Shown here in pieces: positions 1 to 6,492 of a DNA stretch of 6,646 nucleotides. Origin of the DNA: Fidelibacterota bacterium (lineage in GTDB: Bacteria > Marinisomatota > Marinisomatia > Marinisomatales > UBA1611). The notes beneath the pieces were generated by a model. It was given only the letters and a program-made list of their open reading frames with translations. It was not told where the DNA came from and made no database searches. Position numbers and translations under genes: made by a program. Within the stretch, counting starts at the first letter, position 1. Each line of letters begins with the position of its first letter. The stretch is taken from the NCBI GenBank assembly GCA_002694025.1, contig NZKX01000069.1:1-6646 (forward strand), given 5' to 3'.

Positions 1-236
1 TCACGAACGGATTCAGATAAATCTTTTTTCGGATCGCCATGATAATCTTCTCTATGAAATGATACCAAGGCTTTCTTATTTACATTCCAAAACCATGATT
101 TTTTTAAAAAACTATTCACGGTGTTTAAATCAATATATGCCATAAATAATGGATATTTGAAAAAGTGGTTAAATGGCGTAAATCTTCTGTGCCCTACTAC
201 TCCAGTATATAAATAATTTTTTTTGGATAAGCTCAT
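1..236 (-). CDS. DUF1365 family protein, N-terminal part (cut by left edge)
   Basis: The first 78 residues are readable from an ATG at 236 and the frame stays open to the left edge. The family is usually about 250 residues, so roughly two thirds is missing. Family hallmarks are clear: LYTGVVGHRRFTPFNHFFKY at residues 9-28 (shown approximately), then FMAYIDL at 31-37, and FHREDYHGDP at 60-69 followed by a Leu/Ser/Val/Arg stretch. DUF1365 has no firmly assigned reaction. It is nearly always encoded between an FAD-dependent amine-oxidase-like protein and a cyclopropane-fatty-acid-synthase-like methyltransferase, so a role in modifying unsaturated fatty acids is inferred from context. The start is firm: its ATG overlaps the TGA of the upstream flavoprotein gene as ATGA, and GGTGA sits 6 bases upstream, so the two genes are probably translationally coupled. 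Confidence 0.93.
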   Translation of the reverse strand, partial: MSLSKKNYLYTGVVGHRRFTPFNHFFKYPLFMAYIDLNTVNSFLKKSWFWNVNKKALVSFHREDYHGDPKKDLSESVR

Positions 237-1480
237 AAAGTTTCACCAAATTGGCTGCATACATCCAACGCACTAACCACACCATCCTCATGAAAACCAT
301 TGTGCCAATATGCACCACAGTAATAGGTATTATTTTGTCCACTTATTTCTCTTTTACGCTTTTGCGCATTTATACCATCCGTTGTAAAAAGAGGATGCTC
401 ATAACTAAGATTCTTAATAATTTTATTTTTATTAATCATTTCTAGTTTATTTAAAGTAACGCAGAAGGTTTTGGAAGACTTGAGACTTTGTAGAATATTC
501 ATGTTATAGGTAAGGGCAACTGGATCATTTGTGTTACCATCTAAAAAATAATTCCAGCTAGACCAAGCTAATGTTCTTTTAGGCAAAATTGAGTGGTCAT
601 AATGTAGCACAGCATCATTCCGCTGGTAAGGGAGTAAGCTAAGAATTTCTTTTTCTTTTTCTGTAGGATGCTGTAATAATTTTAAGGCCTGATCGCTATG
701 TGTAGCCAAAACAACTGCATCGAATTGCTCTTCTTGATTATCTGGGCCAAATTTTATTATAACTGATTTTTCTTTTCTAAGTATAGTATGTACAGGAGTC
801 GATGATCTTATATCTTTTTCGAACCCTGAAATAATTTTTTTCACGTACTGCTTTGACCCACCTTTAATAACCCACCATTTAGGTCTATCTAGAATTTGCA
901 AAAAACCATGATTCTCAAAAAACCTAATGAAAAATATAGCTGGGATATTTAACATATTAGACGGCCTTGTTGACCAAATTGCAGCTCCAATTGGAATTAT
1001 GTAATTATCAATAAATTCTTCCGAGAAATTGTTTTTGAACAAGTATTCTCCTAAAGTCATTTCCTTTTTTAAGCTTGGCAAGTCTCTTCTAGCTTCTTTA
1101 TTAAATCTTTTCATACCTCCTAAAATCCGAATGAATGAAGGCCTAAACAGATTAGATCGTTGGGCAAACAATGCATTTAATGAATGTCCCGCATATTCTA
1201 GATTTTTGTTAGGCGATTTTACACTAAATCCCATTCTTGTTAATTGCCTCTCAACACCTAATAAATCCAAAAGTTTTATAAAGTTTGGATATGTTTTTTC
1301 ATTATAAACAATAAATCCAGAATCAACATTCCAAATTTTGTTATCGTTTTCAATCTCATGAGTGTGAGTATGACCTCCGATATAATCATTTTTTTCAAAT
1401 AAAGTAATATCATGTTTACGATTCAAAAGATAGCACGCTGTGAGCCCAGAAATTCCTGATCCAATAATTGCAATTTTCAT
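233..1480 (-). CDS. FAD-dependent amine-oxidase-like flavoprotein (NAD/FAD-binding, partner of DUF1365)
   Basis: A 415-residue flavoprotein that begins with a Rossmann dinucleotide-binding motif, GSGISG at residues 7-12. The acidic residue ending strand 2 is Glu29, and GGHTHT follows at 35-40, the family's typical FAD-contacting stretch. Other family blocks are VDSGFIVYNEKTYPNF at 52-67, a GAAIWST block near the middle, the ATHSDQAL strand-loop of the FAD domain, and the C-terminal CGAYWHNGFHEDGV at 388-401, where the flavin isoalloxazine is normally held. Length is normal and no motif is missing. No signal peptide is seen, so it should be cytosolic or membrane-peripheral. In Proteobacteria this subfamily is encoded with DUF1365 and a CFA-synthase-like methyltransferase and is thought to oxidise or desaturate membrane acyl chains; the exact substrate here is inference. 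The ATG at 1480 is forced because a TGA stop lies in frame two codons upstream. No Shine-Dalgarno is visible in the 21-base spacer after the lipocalin gene. Confidence 0.93.
   Translation of the reverse strand: MKIAIIGSGISGLTACYLLNRKHDITLFEKNDYIGGHTHTHEIENDNKIWNVDSGFIVYNEKTYPNFIKLLDLLGVERQLTRMGFSVKSPNKNLEYAGHSLNALFAQRSNLFRPSFIRILGGMKRFNKEARRDLPSLKKEMTLGEYLFKNNFSEEFIDNYIIPIGAAIWSTRPSNMLNIPAIFFIRFFENHGFLQILDRPKWWVIKGGSKQYVKKIISGFEKDIRSSTPVHTILRKEKSVIIKFGPDNQEEQFDAVVLATHSDQALKLLQHPTEKEKEILSLLPYQRNDAVLHYDHSILPKRTLAWSSWNYFLDGNTNDPVALTYNMNILQSLKSSKTFCVTLNKLEMINKNKIIKNLSYEHPLFTTDGINAQKRKREISGQNNTYYCGAYWHNGFHEDGVVSALDVCSQFGETL
243..247 (-). promoter_or_regulatory. Ribosome binding site for the DUF1365 gene
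   Basis: GGTGA on the minus strand, ending 6 bases before the ATG at 236. It lies inside the last codons of the flavoprotein gene. It is one of the few convincing Shine-Dalgarno matches in the window, and with the ATGA overlap it supports coupled translation of the pair. Confidence 0.55.
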
Positions 1481-1501
1481 TTTTTCATTAATTTAAATAG
1501 T

Positions 1502-2047
1502 TTATTTTGACCAAATTTGAGGCACTTTTTGTATCAGAGAAATATCGTATCCAATTTCAGATAAATTATCTAAAATCAGATTATAACGCTTTTCTTCTAT
1601 TTGGGGATCTCTTGCCATGATCCATACATACTTTTTGGATGGATAGCCAATAACAGTGTAACTATAATCTTCATCTAACTCAATTATTAGAAAAGGCATT
1701 TTAAAAGGCCAAAGAAATTGCATTCTCCACTCGGCGTTACTTTCATTATTAAAAACGAAACCTTTTGGGTGATATATTTTTTTTTCACCTTCAGGAGATC
1801 CTTTGTAAAATGAAAAAGTGGTATTTATTGTTCCATCATCAGCAAGCTTGTAGGACTCTACTGCATTTGTAGCATCTTTTTCAATAAAAGTTGGAATATT
1901 TGCAATGACATACCAGTCTCCCATATATCTTTCTAAGTCAACGTACTCTACTGTTTTCATTTTTTCTGTACCTTCTAATTCAGATCCATTATTACAATTA
2001 GTTAGTGCAATGGAAAGCAAAATGCTAATGAAAAATTTAAAAAACAT
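1502..2047 (-). CDS. blc: Blc-type bacterial lipocalin, probable outer-membrane lipoprotein
   Basis: A 181-residue protein of the size expected for bacterial lipocalins. Residues 1-17 form a short hydrophobic signal segment followed by Cys18 in LTNC, a loose lipobox with Asn at -1, so lipid attachment is likely but not textbook. The mature part carries the lipocalin signature GDWY at 43-46 in the context RYMGDWYVIANIP, then the strands seen in Blc relatives: a WRMQFLWPF strand at 107-115, YTVIGYP at 130-136 and YVWIMARDP at 140-148, then a C-terminal helix. The family folds as an eight-stranded barrel that binds hydrophobic ligands; E. coli Blc sits in the outer membrane and prefers lysophospholipids. 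Encoded 17 bases after the START gene and 21 bases before the flavoprotein gene, it is likely to carry or scavenge damaged or modified lipids in the periplasm. The spacer before the ATG is pure A/T-rich with no Shine-Dalgarno. Confidence 0.93.
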   Translation of the reverse strand: MFFKFFISILLSIALTNCNNGSELEGTEKMKTVEYVDLERYMGDWYVIANIPTFIEKDATNAVESYKLADDGTINTTFSFYKGSPEGEKKIYHPKGFVFNNESNAEWRMQFLWPFKMPFLIIELDEDYSYTVIGYPSKKYVWIMARDPQIEEKRYNLILDNLSEIGYDISLIQKVPQIWSK

Positions 2048-2064
2048 AAAATAATATTATTAGT

Positions 2065-2760
2065 TTAATTTCTTTTCAGGTACCTATTTTGAGCCTCGGC
2101 AATAGCATCCTCAAAAATATTCACCACCGAGGTTTTATTAATTAAATCAATTAGAAAAGTTGGCAATGATCCTCCTGGATCCATATAAATACGATATGAA
2201 AAAGAAGTTTTGTTGTTAAATTGATTTTCAGCTACCCAAAGTCCTGCTCCGTGATTAAGGTATGTAGCAGAGTGATCTTTCTTTTTTAAGATAGGTCGTT
2301 GTTCATTCAGTAAGTACCAGTGGATAATTGAAATACTATCATCATCCTTAAAGCCACTAGGATACATGCGGAAAAAATATTCTCTATTATCAAAGAAGGG
2401 TATATTGATCGGAATAAATTGGTACCCATCGACAAATTCGGTTGTTCTTTTTATCTCATTTGAAATAAAAGAACCTGAACTTTTCAAGAACTGTTTATAA
2501 TTATTTATGTCCATGATAACATCCTGCAATATTTCTTTTGGGAGATTTATCTCTTTTTTTACCATCACTGCAAATAGGTCCCTACCTGGAATTTCTTTGA
2601 TGCTAACTAAATTATTTGAAGAAGAATCTATTACTTCCCACCCATTGTTATCATGTAATGAATTTAAAAGGTTAGTTGGTTTTGAACCTAGATTTCCTGA
2701 AAAAACAAACTTTGAGAATGTAAATAGAAGGGAAAGGCAAACAGTGTAATATTTTTTCAT
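2065..2760 (-). CDS. Exported START-domain (SRPBCC fold) lipid-binding protein
   Basis: A 231-residue protein with a Lys-Lys start and a hydrophobic stretch to about residue 20, ending in FVFSG, which reads as a Sec signal peptide; the mature protein would be periplasmic. The rest matches a StAR-related lipid-transfer domain: the WEVIDSSS and VSIKEIPGRDLFAVMV strands at about 41-66, a helix with VIMDINNYKQFL at 81-92, VDGYQFIPI then DNREYFFRMYP at 110-134, GAGLWVAENQF at 171-181, YRIYMDPGGSLPTFLIDLIN at 189-208, and the long C-terminal helix that closes the pocket. START domains bind a single lipid in a helix-grip pocket; ligand here is unknown. The start ATG overlaps the TAA of the DUF2878 gene by one base (TAATG), which suggests reinitiation coupling; only a weak AGGTAG lies upstream. 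Context places it with lipid-modifying enzymes and a lipocalin, so periplasmic lipid handling is the inferred role. Confidence 0.88.
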   Translation of the reverse strand: MKKYYTVCLSLLFTFSKFVFSGNLGSKPTNLLNSLHDNNGWEVIDSSSNNLVSIKEIPGRDLFAVMVKKEINLPKEILQDVIMDINNYKQFLKSSGSFISNEIKRTTEFVDGYQFIPINIPFFDNREYFFRMYPSGFKDDDSISIIHWYLLNEQRPILKKKDHSATYLNHGAGLWVAENQFNNKTSFSYRIYMDPGGSLPTFLIDLINKTSVVNIFEDAIAEAQNRYLKRN

Positions 2761-3281
2761 TAATTACTACCTATTACCAATTTTTCATTTACCCAATACA
2801 TAACAGGAACAGTCAATCCATAATAAATTGAAATAATTACTATAGCAGTAATTGGAGCGACATCGAATTCTATTGCACCAAACTTTACACCTGCTAGGTA
2901 GGATAAGGGACCAGAGATTATTCCCAAAATAGCTGATGCCGCATAACGATTATGGAGCCATGCAAGTGAATGGTTTACGGTCGCAGAAAATCCACACCAC
3001 ATAGAGGTTATCCATAATGGAGCAATATTAGTGTCTGGAAAATATGTTCCGTTGTAAGTAAGTATTCCAAAATAGGCCATGCTTGTATCAATTAAGGTCC
3101 CAATAAATCCAAATAAAATAATTAACTTTAATTCAGCGTATTTATTTAAAACACGGACTACATGTATTGCCAAAAATGTAAGCATTAAAATCGGCCCCAA
3201 ATATATCATTCCAGCTTTAACACCGAGCACACACCCCCACCATGAAGCTTGAAATCCTACTATATTAAAAATCTTATTCAT
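2760..3281 (-). CDS. DUF2878 family integral membrane protein
   Basis: A 173-residue hydrophobic protein of normal family length with about five or six membrane segments (around residues 5-21, 26-46, 52-75, 90-107, 115-137 and 142-165). Family blocks are visible: NIVGFQASWWGCVLG at 6-20, GFIGTLIDTSMAYFGIL at 58-74, PLWITSMWCGFSATVNHSLAWL spread over 88-109 with its NHSLAWL core, and GPLSYLAGVKFGA at 124-136. The function of DUF2878 is not established. In Proteobacteria it recurs beside the flavoprotein, DUF1365, CFA-like methyltransferase and lipocalin genes, which is the set found here, so an inner-membrane role in fatty-acid or lipid modification is inferred. The ATG at 3281 is forced by an in-frame TAG four codons upstream. 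The 54-base spacer before it is the longest in the window and has no Shine-Dalgarno. Confidence 0.9.
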   Translation of the reverse strand: MNKIFNIVGFQASWWGCVLGVKAGMIYLGPILMLTFLAIHVVRVLNKYAELKLIILFGFIGTLIDTSMAYFGILTYNGTYFPDTNIAPLWITSMWCGFSATVNHSLAWLHNRYAASAILGIISGPLSYLAGVKFGAIEFDVAPITAIVIISIYYGLTVPVMYWVNEKLVIGSN

Positions 3282-3335
3282 GGGATAAGTCTAATTTAAA
3301 CAGGGGATGACATTTTTAAAATATAATATTGAGCG

Positions 3336-4040
3336 TTATGGACGTTTTTTTAAACTAGGAATGCTGAATAAAATCATCATAAGCGTATAAAAACAAATCC
3401 CTATAAATAACATTATAATAAAGTAATATGGCCAGTCAGGCATAAGTAAAGTAAAGTTCACTCCTTCAGGTTTATCAAATGTAAACATATAATTGCTACC
3501 GATTACATAGTTTATGGAAATAATTATTAAGACTAAAAACGTAGTCCACTTTATCGCATCCAAATAATCATACCAAGTAGGTCTATAACCATCTATAACG
3601 ATACTAAGCATTATAAAAATCACTAGGCCATGGGCAAAAAAATAATGGATAGATATATATATTTGATCCATTTGAGATAAATTGGTGTTAATAAATGCAA
3701 AAAGAGACCCTCCAAACCCTGCAAAAAAAAACCAGTTTTGCAATATCCTAGAATCCTTATTTCGATTGTAAACAGGAATCAATAAAGCAGATATGTAACA
3801 CATTTCTAATGGAAGAGAGGTTGTATGAGACCAAGATCCATAATAAAACATACTTACTTGAAATGCTAGTTCATTAAACACAACGAGATATCCAATAGTT
3901 TCAAGAATAACTTGTTTTGTTTTCTCAGAGCTATTGTTATAAACCCATGCTACAGCAATACACAACACTGTACTAATCATACCAAAAACAACATGCTGGC
4001 TTGGTAGTGAAAGAATAATATTTAAAACATCATTTAACAT
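3336..4040 (-). CDS. YwaF / TIGR02206 / TMEM164-family membrane protein, candidate acyltransferase
   Basis: A 234-residue polytopic protein with about seven membrane segments (around 15-34, 47-67, 76-91, 102-118, 131-149, 162-180 and 205-227). The family pattern is good: SWSHTTSLPLEMCYISALL at 69-87, the glycine-rich GFGGSLFAF at 108-116, HYFFAHGLVIF at 132-142 after a helical turn, the DGYRPTW loop at 150-156, NYVIGSNYMF at 177-186 and the KP pair at 190-191. These resemble Bacillus YwaF and eukaryotic TMEM164. Human TMEM164 has been reported to transfer polyunsaturated acyl chains onto ether phospholipids using a membrane Cys and His; Cys81 and His132 or His137 are the candidate equivalents here. 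That assignment is inference by motif position. The gene lies 34 bases after the DUF5916 gene and 54 bases before DUF2878, inside a lipid-modification gene set. The ATG at 4040 has no clear Shine-Dalgarno upstream. Confidence 0.82.
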   Translation of the reverse strand: MLNDVLNIILSLPSQHVVFGMISTVLCIAVAWVYNNSSEKTKQVILETIGYLVVFNELAFQVSMFYYGSWSHTTSLPLEMCYISALLIPVYNRNKDSRILQNWFFFAGFGGSLFAFINTNLSQMDQIYISIHYFFAHGLVIFIMLSIVIDGYRPTWYDYLDAIKWTTFLVLIIISINYVIGSNYMFTFDKPEGVNFTLLMPDWPYYFIIMLFIGICFYTLMMILFSIPSLKKRP

Positions 4041-4060
4041 CTTAATTCAAACAAAATAAA

Positions 4061-4082
4061 ATATTAAAATTATATTAAAATT
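4061..4082. repeat. Two-copy 11-bp tandem repeat
   Basis: The unit atattaaaatt occurs twice back to back, at 4061-4071 and 4072-4082. It spans the stop codon of the DUF5916 gene and part of the 34-base spacer. The second copy overlaps a 12-base perfect palindrome, ttaaaattttaa, at 4075-4086. In sequence this AT-rich it may be chance; no function is assigned. Confidence 0.6.
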
Positions 4083-6468
4083 TTAACCAGTAATTTATTT
4101 TGAAGTAGGCCGCATTTTCTTTTTCTAAATTCCATATTTTATCTGAAAAATTATAATCACTCCTTTGGTTAAGATTATATACAAGATATAACGTGCTTCC
4201 AGGTAAATATTCCCACCTAAGCACAAAAGTCCCAACGGTGTTAAATAACCTAAAGTCAGGATTTTCGTTTCCAGAAATTCCTAAATAATCATAAGGCTCT
4301 ATGTCCATAGTTTCTGGTTTTTTAAGGCGGAAAAATGATCTGTAGTCCAAATCAGCATAAAATGGTTGCGCATAACACTGGAAGGTTAATTTTGAAGAGA
4401 ATGTCCAGTCAATTCGGATATTTACATCCTTTGTGATAAGGATCGAATTCGCGTAAACTCTAGCTGTATCATAGACATTTTCAATTATATCAACCCATCT
4501 CATATAGCTGGGGCTTTTGTCTTGCATAAAACTTAATTCAAAGTTTAATTTTTCTACCGGTTTAGCTTGTAACCATATATTGGTACGATAACCGCTACCT
4601 CTTTTTCTTCCATATCCTGATCCTATTTCAGCCCCTAATATGATTTTTTTTCTGCGATCAGTGCTTATTGATGGACCCCCATACCCCCATAATTCTGTTT
4701 TATATACCCATGCGTTATCACTTCTAAAAACATCCTCATCATTGAACCCGGTTAAAAATAAATTGCCAAAGAAACCAACCCGCCAATAATTAGAAAATAA
4801 ATTACTTTGCTCGAATTCAACTTCTCGATCTAAAATTAATCCACTCCCATTCCAATTTTGAGTATATTTAAACTCTATATTATTATTTATAAAATGACCC
4901 CAAGGCTCTTGTTTCCTAAATTCTAAACGAGCACCTCCCCAGGTAATATCATTCCTTCTAATGAAACCTAAATCATTGATGTCAAATTTGTTATCAAAGG
5001 AGCCAAGCCAAATTCTTGCACTCCACCAATCAGGATCAAGATAACCAACATTAAAACGAAATGCCCTACCACTACTATTGTTAACATTAGACCCAATAAT
5101 TTGCCCGCTAGAAAAGAGCCGATTATCTAAAAGATTTAATTTCCAGTCCCCGCCAATTACATTTGCGCCTACTGTATCCTTTCTAAAGACATTAGTACCC
5201 ATAATTCCTATTTTAGATATTGCATTGAAAAAAGGTAATTCAAAACGCCCGATTGAATAAATTGTTCTAGGTTCAACAATAATTTTTTTTGCAGAAATAG
5301 AATCATTTAAAAAAGCACTTTCTTCTTTTGTGATTGCATTTATAATCCCATAATTTATGTTGGATGCTGTGCTTCCCATAATCTTTGTGGCAGCTATAAT
5401 GGTTGTATAATTAGATAATCCGGTTAATTCGCCCTCATTAGGAGTGAAAAAACTTGGTCTTTTACCAATTCGCCTTGAATTAAATAAATTTATCCGCTGA
5501 GAAAAAAAATCTGATCCCTCTGAAAAAAATGGTCTTTTTTCATCATAAAATATCTCATATGCAGTGAGATTTAATACAGAAGGGTCGGCTTCAACCTGAC
5601 CGAAATCAGGATTGAGAGTAACCTTCATTATAGCATTTGAAGTTATTCCATAACGAGCATCTAAACCTATCTCCGTATCAATATTTTCTTTGCCTCCTGT
5701 TAGAAAATAGGGAACTAATTCCAATTGACTTGCATTTGGGATATTACTTAATCCGTTTAAAACTCCTAGAGGTAACATAATTCCACGAACAGATTTTTCC
5801 TTACCTGGCCAATTAACTGTTTCTTGTAATCGATGTATCTTTCTTTCAAATGAAATTCCCCAAACCATGTTTTCAGTATTATCAAATTGAAACATTGAAA
5901 ATGGGAATTTAAACTCTGCAGTCCAACCTTGGTCACTGAATGCTACTGCAACATCCCATACTGCATCCCATGTCCTATCATATTCATTATCCCCTGCAAG
6001 GGCAACGTCAATAATTGTTCCAGAAGCATTCACACCACAAAAATAACCGTTATAATCGTCATTCCTAGAGTCAATAGTCACTCCCATCCAGTCAGAGTTA
6101 TTCCCAAAACCATCCATCCAACTATCTCTTCTTGCCAATGTTTTTTTTATCAATTTTGGCTTTGAGTCAAAAGCTTCAAGAAAAACATACAAATTTTTAT
6201 CATCATACATTACTCTTGCTGTTGTTTTTTCGGAAGGTAGAGATAACTCCAGTGGATCAATTTGAAAAAACTCTGAATTTGGCGAACAATTAGCCCATTC
6301 ACCCAAATCTATATTACCATTAATTATTGGCGGAAATTCAGATCGATATGCTTTGATATTTTTGTGCCTTAATGAATCAGGGTTTACACTGATTAAATAA
6401 TCCTTTTCAATTAAAACAGCTAGACATACAGTATGGACAAAAAGAAATGCTGCGAGGAAATTTTTCAA
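4075..6468 (-). CDS. CBM9-like plus DUF5916 exported protein, probable outer-membrane beta-barrel
   Basis: A 797-residue protein of usual family length. Residues 1-17 are a hydrophobic export signal, probably cleaved after CLA. Residues about 40-235 form a carbohydrate-binding-module-family-9-like sandwich: PPIINGNIDLGEW at 46-58, ARVMYDDKNLYVFLEAFD at 84-101, the D/N-rich DWMGVTIDSRNDDYNGYFCG region at 126-145, WDAVWDV at 167-173 and GWTAEFKFPFSMFQF at 181-195. The DUF5916 core follows with NPDFGQVEADPSVLNLT at 286-302, YDEKRPFFSEGSDFF at 308-322 and LFNSRRIG at 328-335. The remainder alternates polar and aromatic residues as in outer-membrane barrels and ends in YWLKF, with the terminal Phe typical of BAM substrates. 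Function is not established; surface binding of a glycan or polymer is a family-level guess. The start codon is TTG at 6468: a strong AAGGAAAG lies 9 bases upstream, the signal peptide follows directly, and the next in-frame Met is at residue 88. Confidence 0.9.
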   Translation of the reverse strand: MKNFLAAFLFVHTVCLAVLIEKDYLISVNPDSLRHKNIKAYRSEFPPIINGNIDLGEWANCSPNSEFFQIDPLELSLPSEKTTARVMYDDKNLYVFLEAFDSKPKLIKKTLARRDSWMDGFGNNSDWMGVTIDSRNDDYNGYFCGVNASGTIIDVALAGDNEYDRTWDAVWDVAVAFSDQGWTAEFKFPFSMFQFDNTENMVWGISFERKIHRLQETVNWPGKEKSVRGIMLPLGVLNGLSNIPNASQLELVPYFLTGGKENIDTEIGLDARYGITSNAIMKVTLNPDFGQVEADPSVLNLTAYEIFYDEKRPFFSEGSDFFSQRINLFNSRRIGKRPSFFTPNEGELTGLSNYTTIIAATKIMGSTASNINYGIINAITKEESAFLNDSISAKKIIVEPRTIYSIGRFELPFFNAISKIGIMGTNVFRKDTVGANVIGGDWKLNLLDNRLFSSGQIIGSNVNNSSGRAFRFNVGYLDPDWWSARIWLGSFDNKFDINDLGFIRRNDITWGGARLEFRKQEPWGHFINNNIEFKYTQNWNGSGLILDREVEFEQSNLFSNYWRVGFFGNLFLTGFNDEDVFRSDNAWVYKTELWGYGGPSISTDRRKKIILGAEIGSGYGRKRGSGYRTNIWLQAKPVEKLNFELSFMQDKSPSYMRWVDIIENVYDTARVYANSILITKDVNIRIDWTFSSKLTFQCYAQPFYADLDYRSFFRLKKPETMDIEPYDYLGISGNENPDFRLFNTVGTFVLRWEYLPGSTLYLVYNLNQRSDYNFSDKIWNLEKENAAYFKINYWLKF

Positions 6469-6477
6469 GATAAATTA

Positions 6478-6485
6478 CTTTCCTT
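6478..6485 (-). promoter_or_regulatory. Ribosome binding site deciding the TTG start of the DUF5916 gene
   Basis: AAGGAAAG on the minus strand, 9 bases before the TTG at 6468-6466. It is the best Shine-Dalgarno match in the window and supports the unusual start codon. Confidence 0.65.
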
Positions 6486-6492
6486 AAAGAGA

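Noticed and set aside
251..445. Plus-strand open frame of 64 codons
   Set aside because: It lies wholly inside the flavoprotein gene on the other strand, whose FAD motifs are intact; the translation resembles nothing known.
1029..1307. Plus-strand open frame of 92 codons
   Set aside because: Antisense shadow of the flavoprotein gene, with no recognisable domain or ribosome binding site.
2507..2749. Plus-strand open frame of 80 codons
   Set aside because: Antisense to the START-domain gene, whose signal peptide and domain explain this stretch.
3282..3335. Possible promoter (TATTAT) in the longest spacer
   Set aside because: No -35 element lies at a suitable distance, no Bacteroidota-type TAnnTTTG is present, and such hexamers are expected by chance in this AT-rich DNA.
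3722..3731. Run of nine A residues in the TMEM164-like gene as a possible frameshift site
   Set aside because: The frame continues through it with family motifs intact on both sides, encoding a plausible membrane Phe cluster.
5078..5260. Plus-strand open frame of 60 codons
   Set aside because: Antisense to the DUF5916 barrel region, with no family resemblance.
5929..6165. Plus-strand open frame of 78 codons, rich in Cys, Ile and Pro
   Set aside because: The composition is a by-product of the D/N/G-rich CBM9-like coding strand opposite; not a credible gene.
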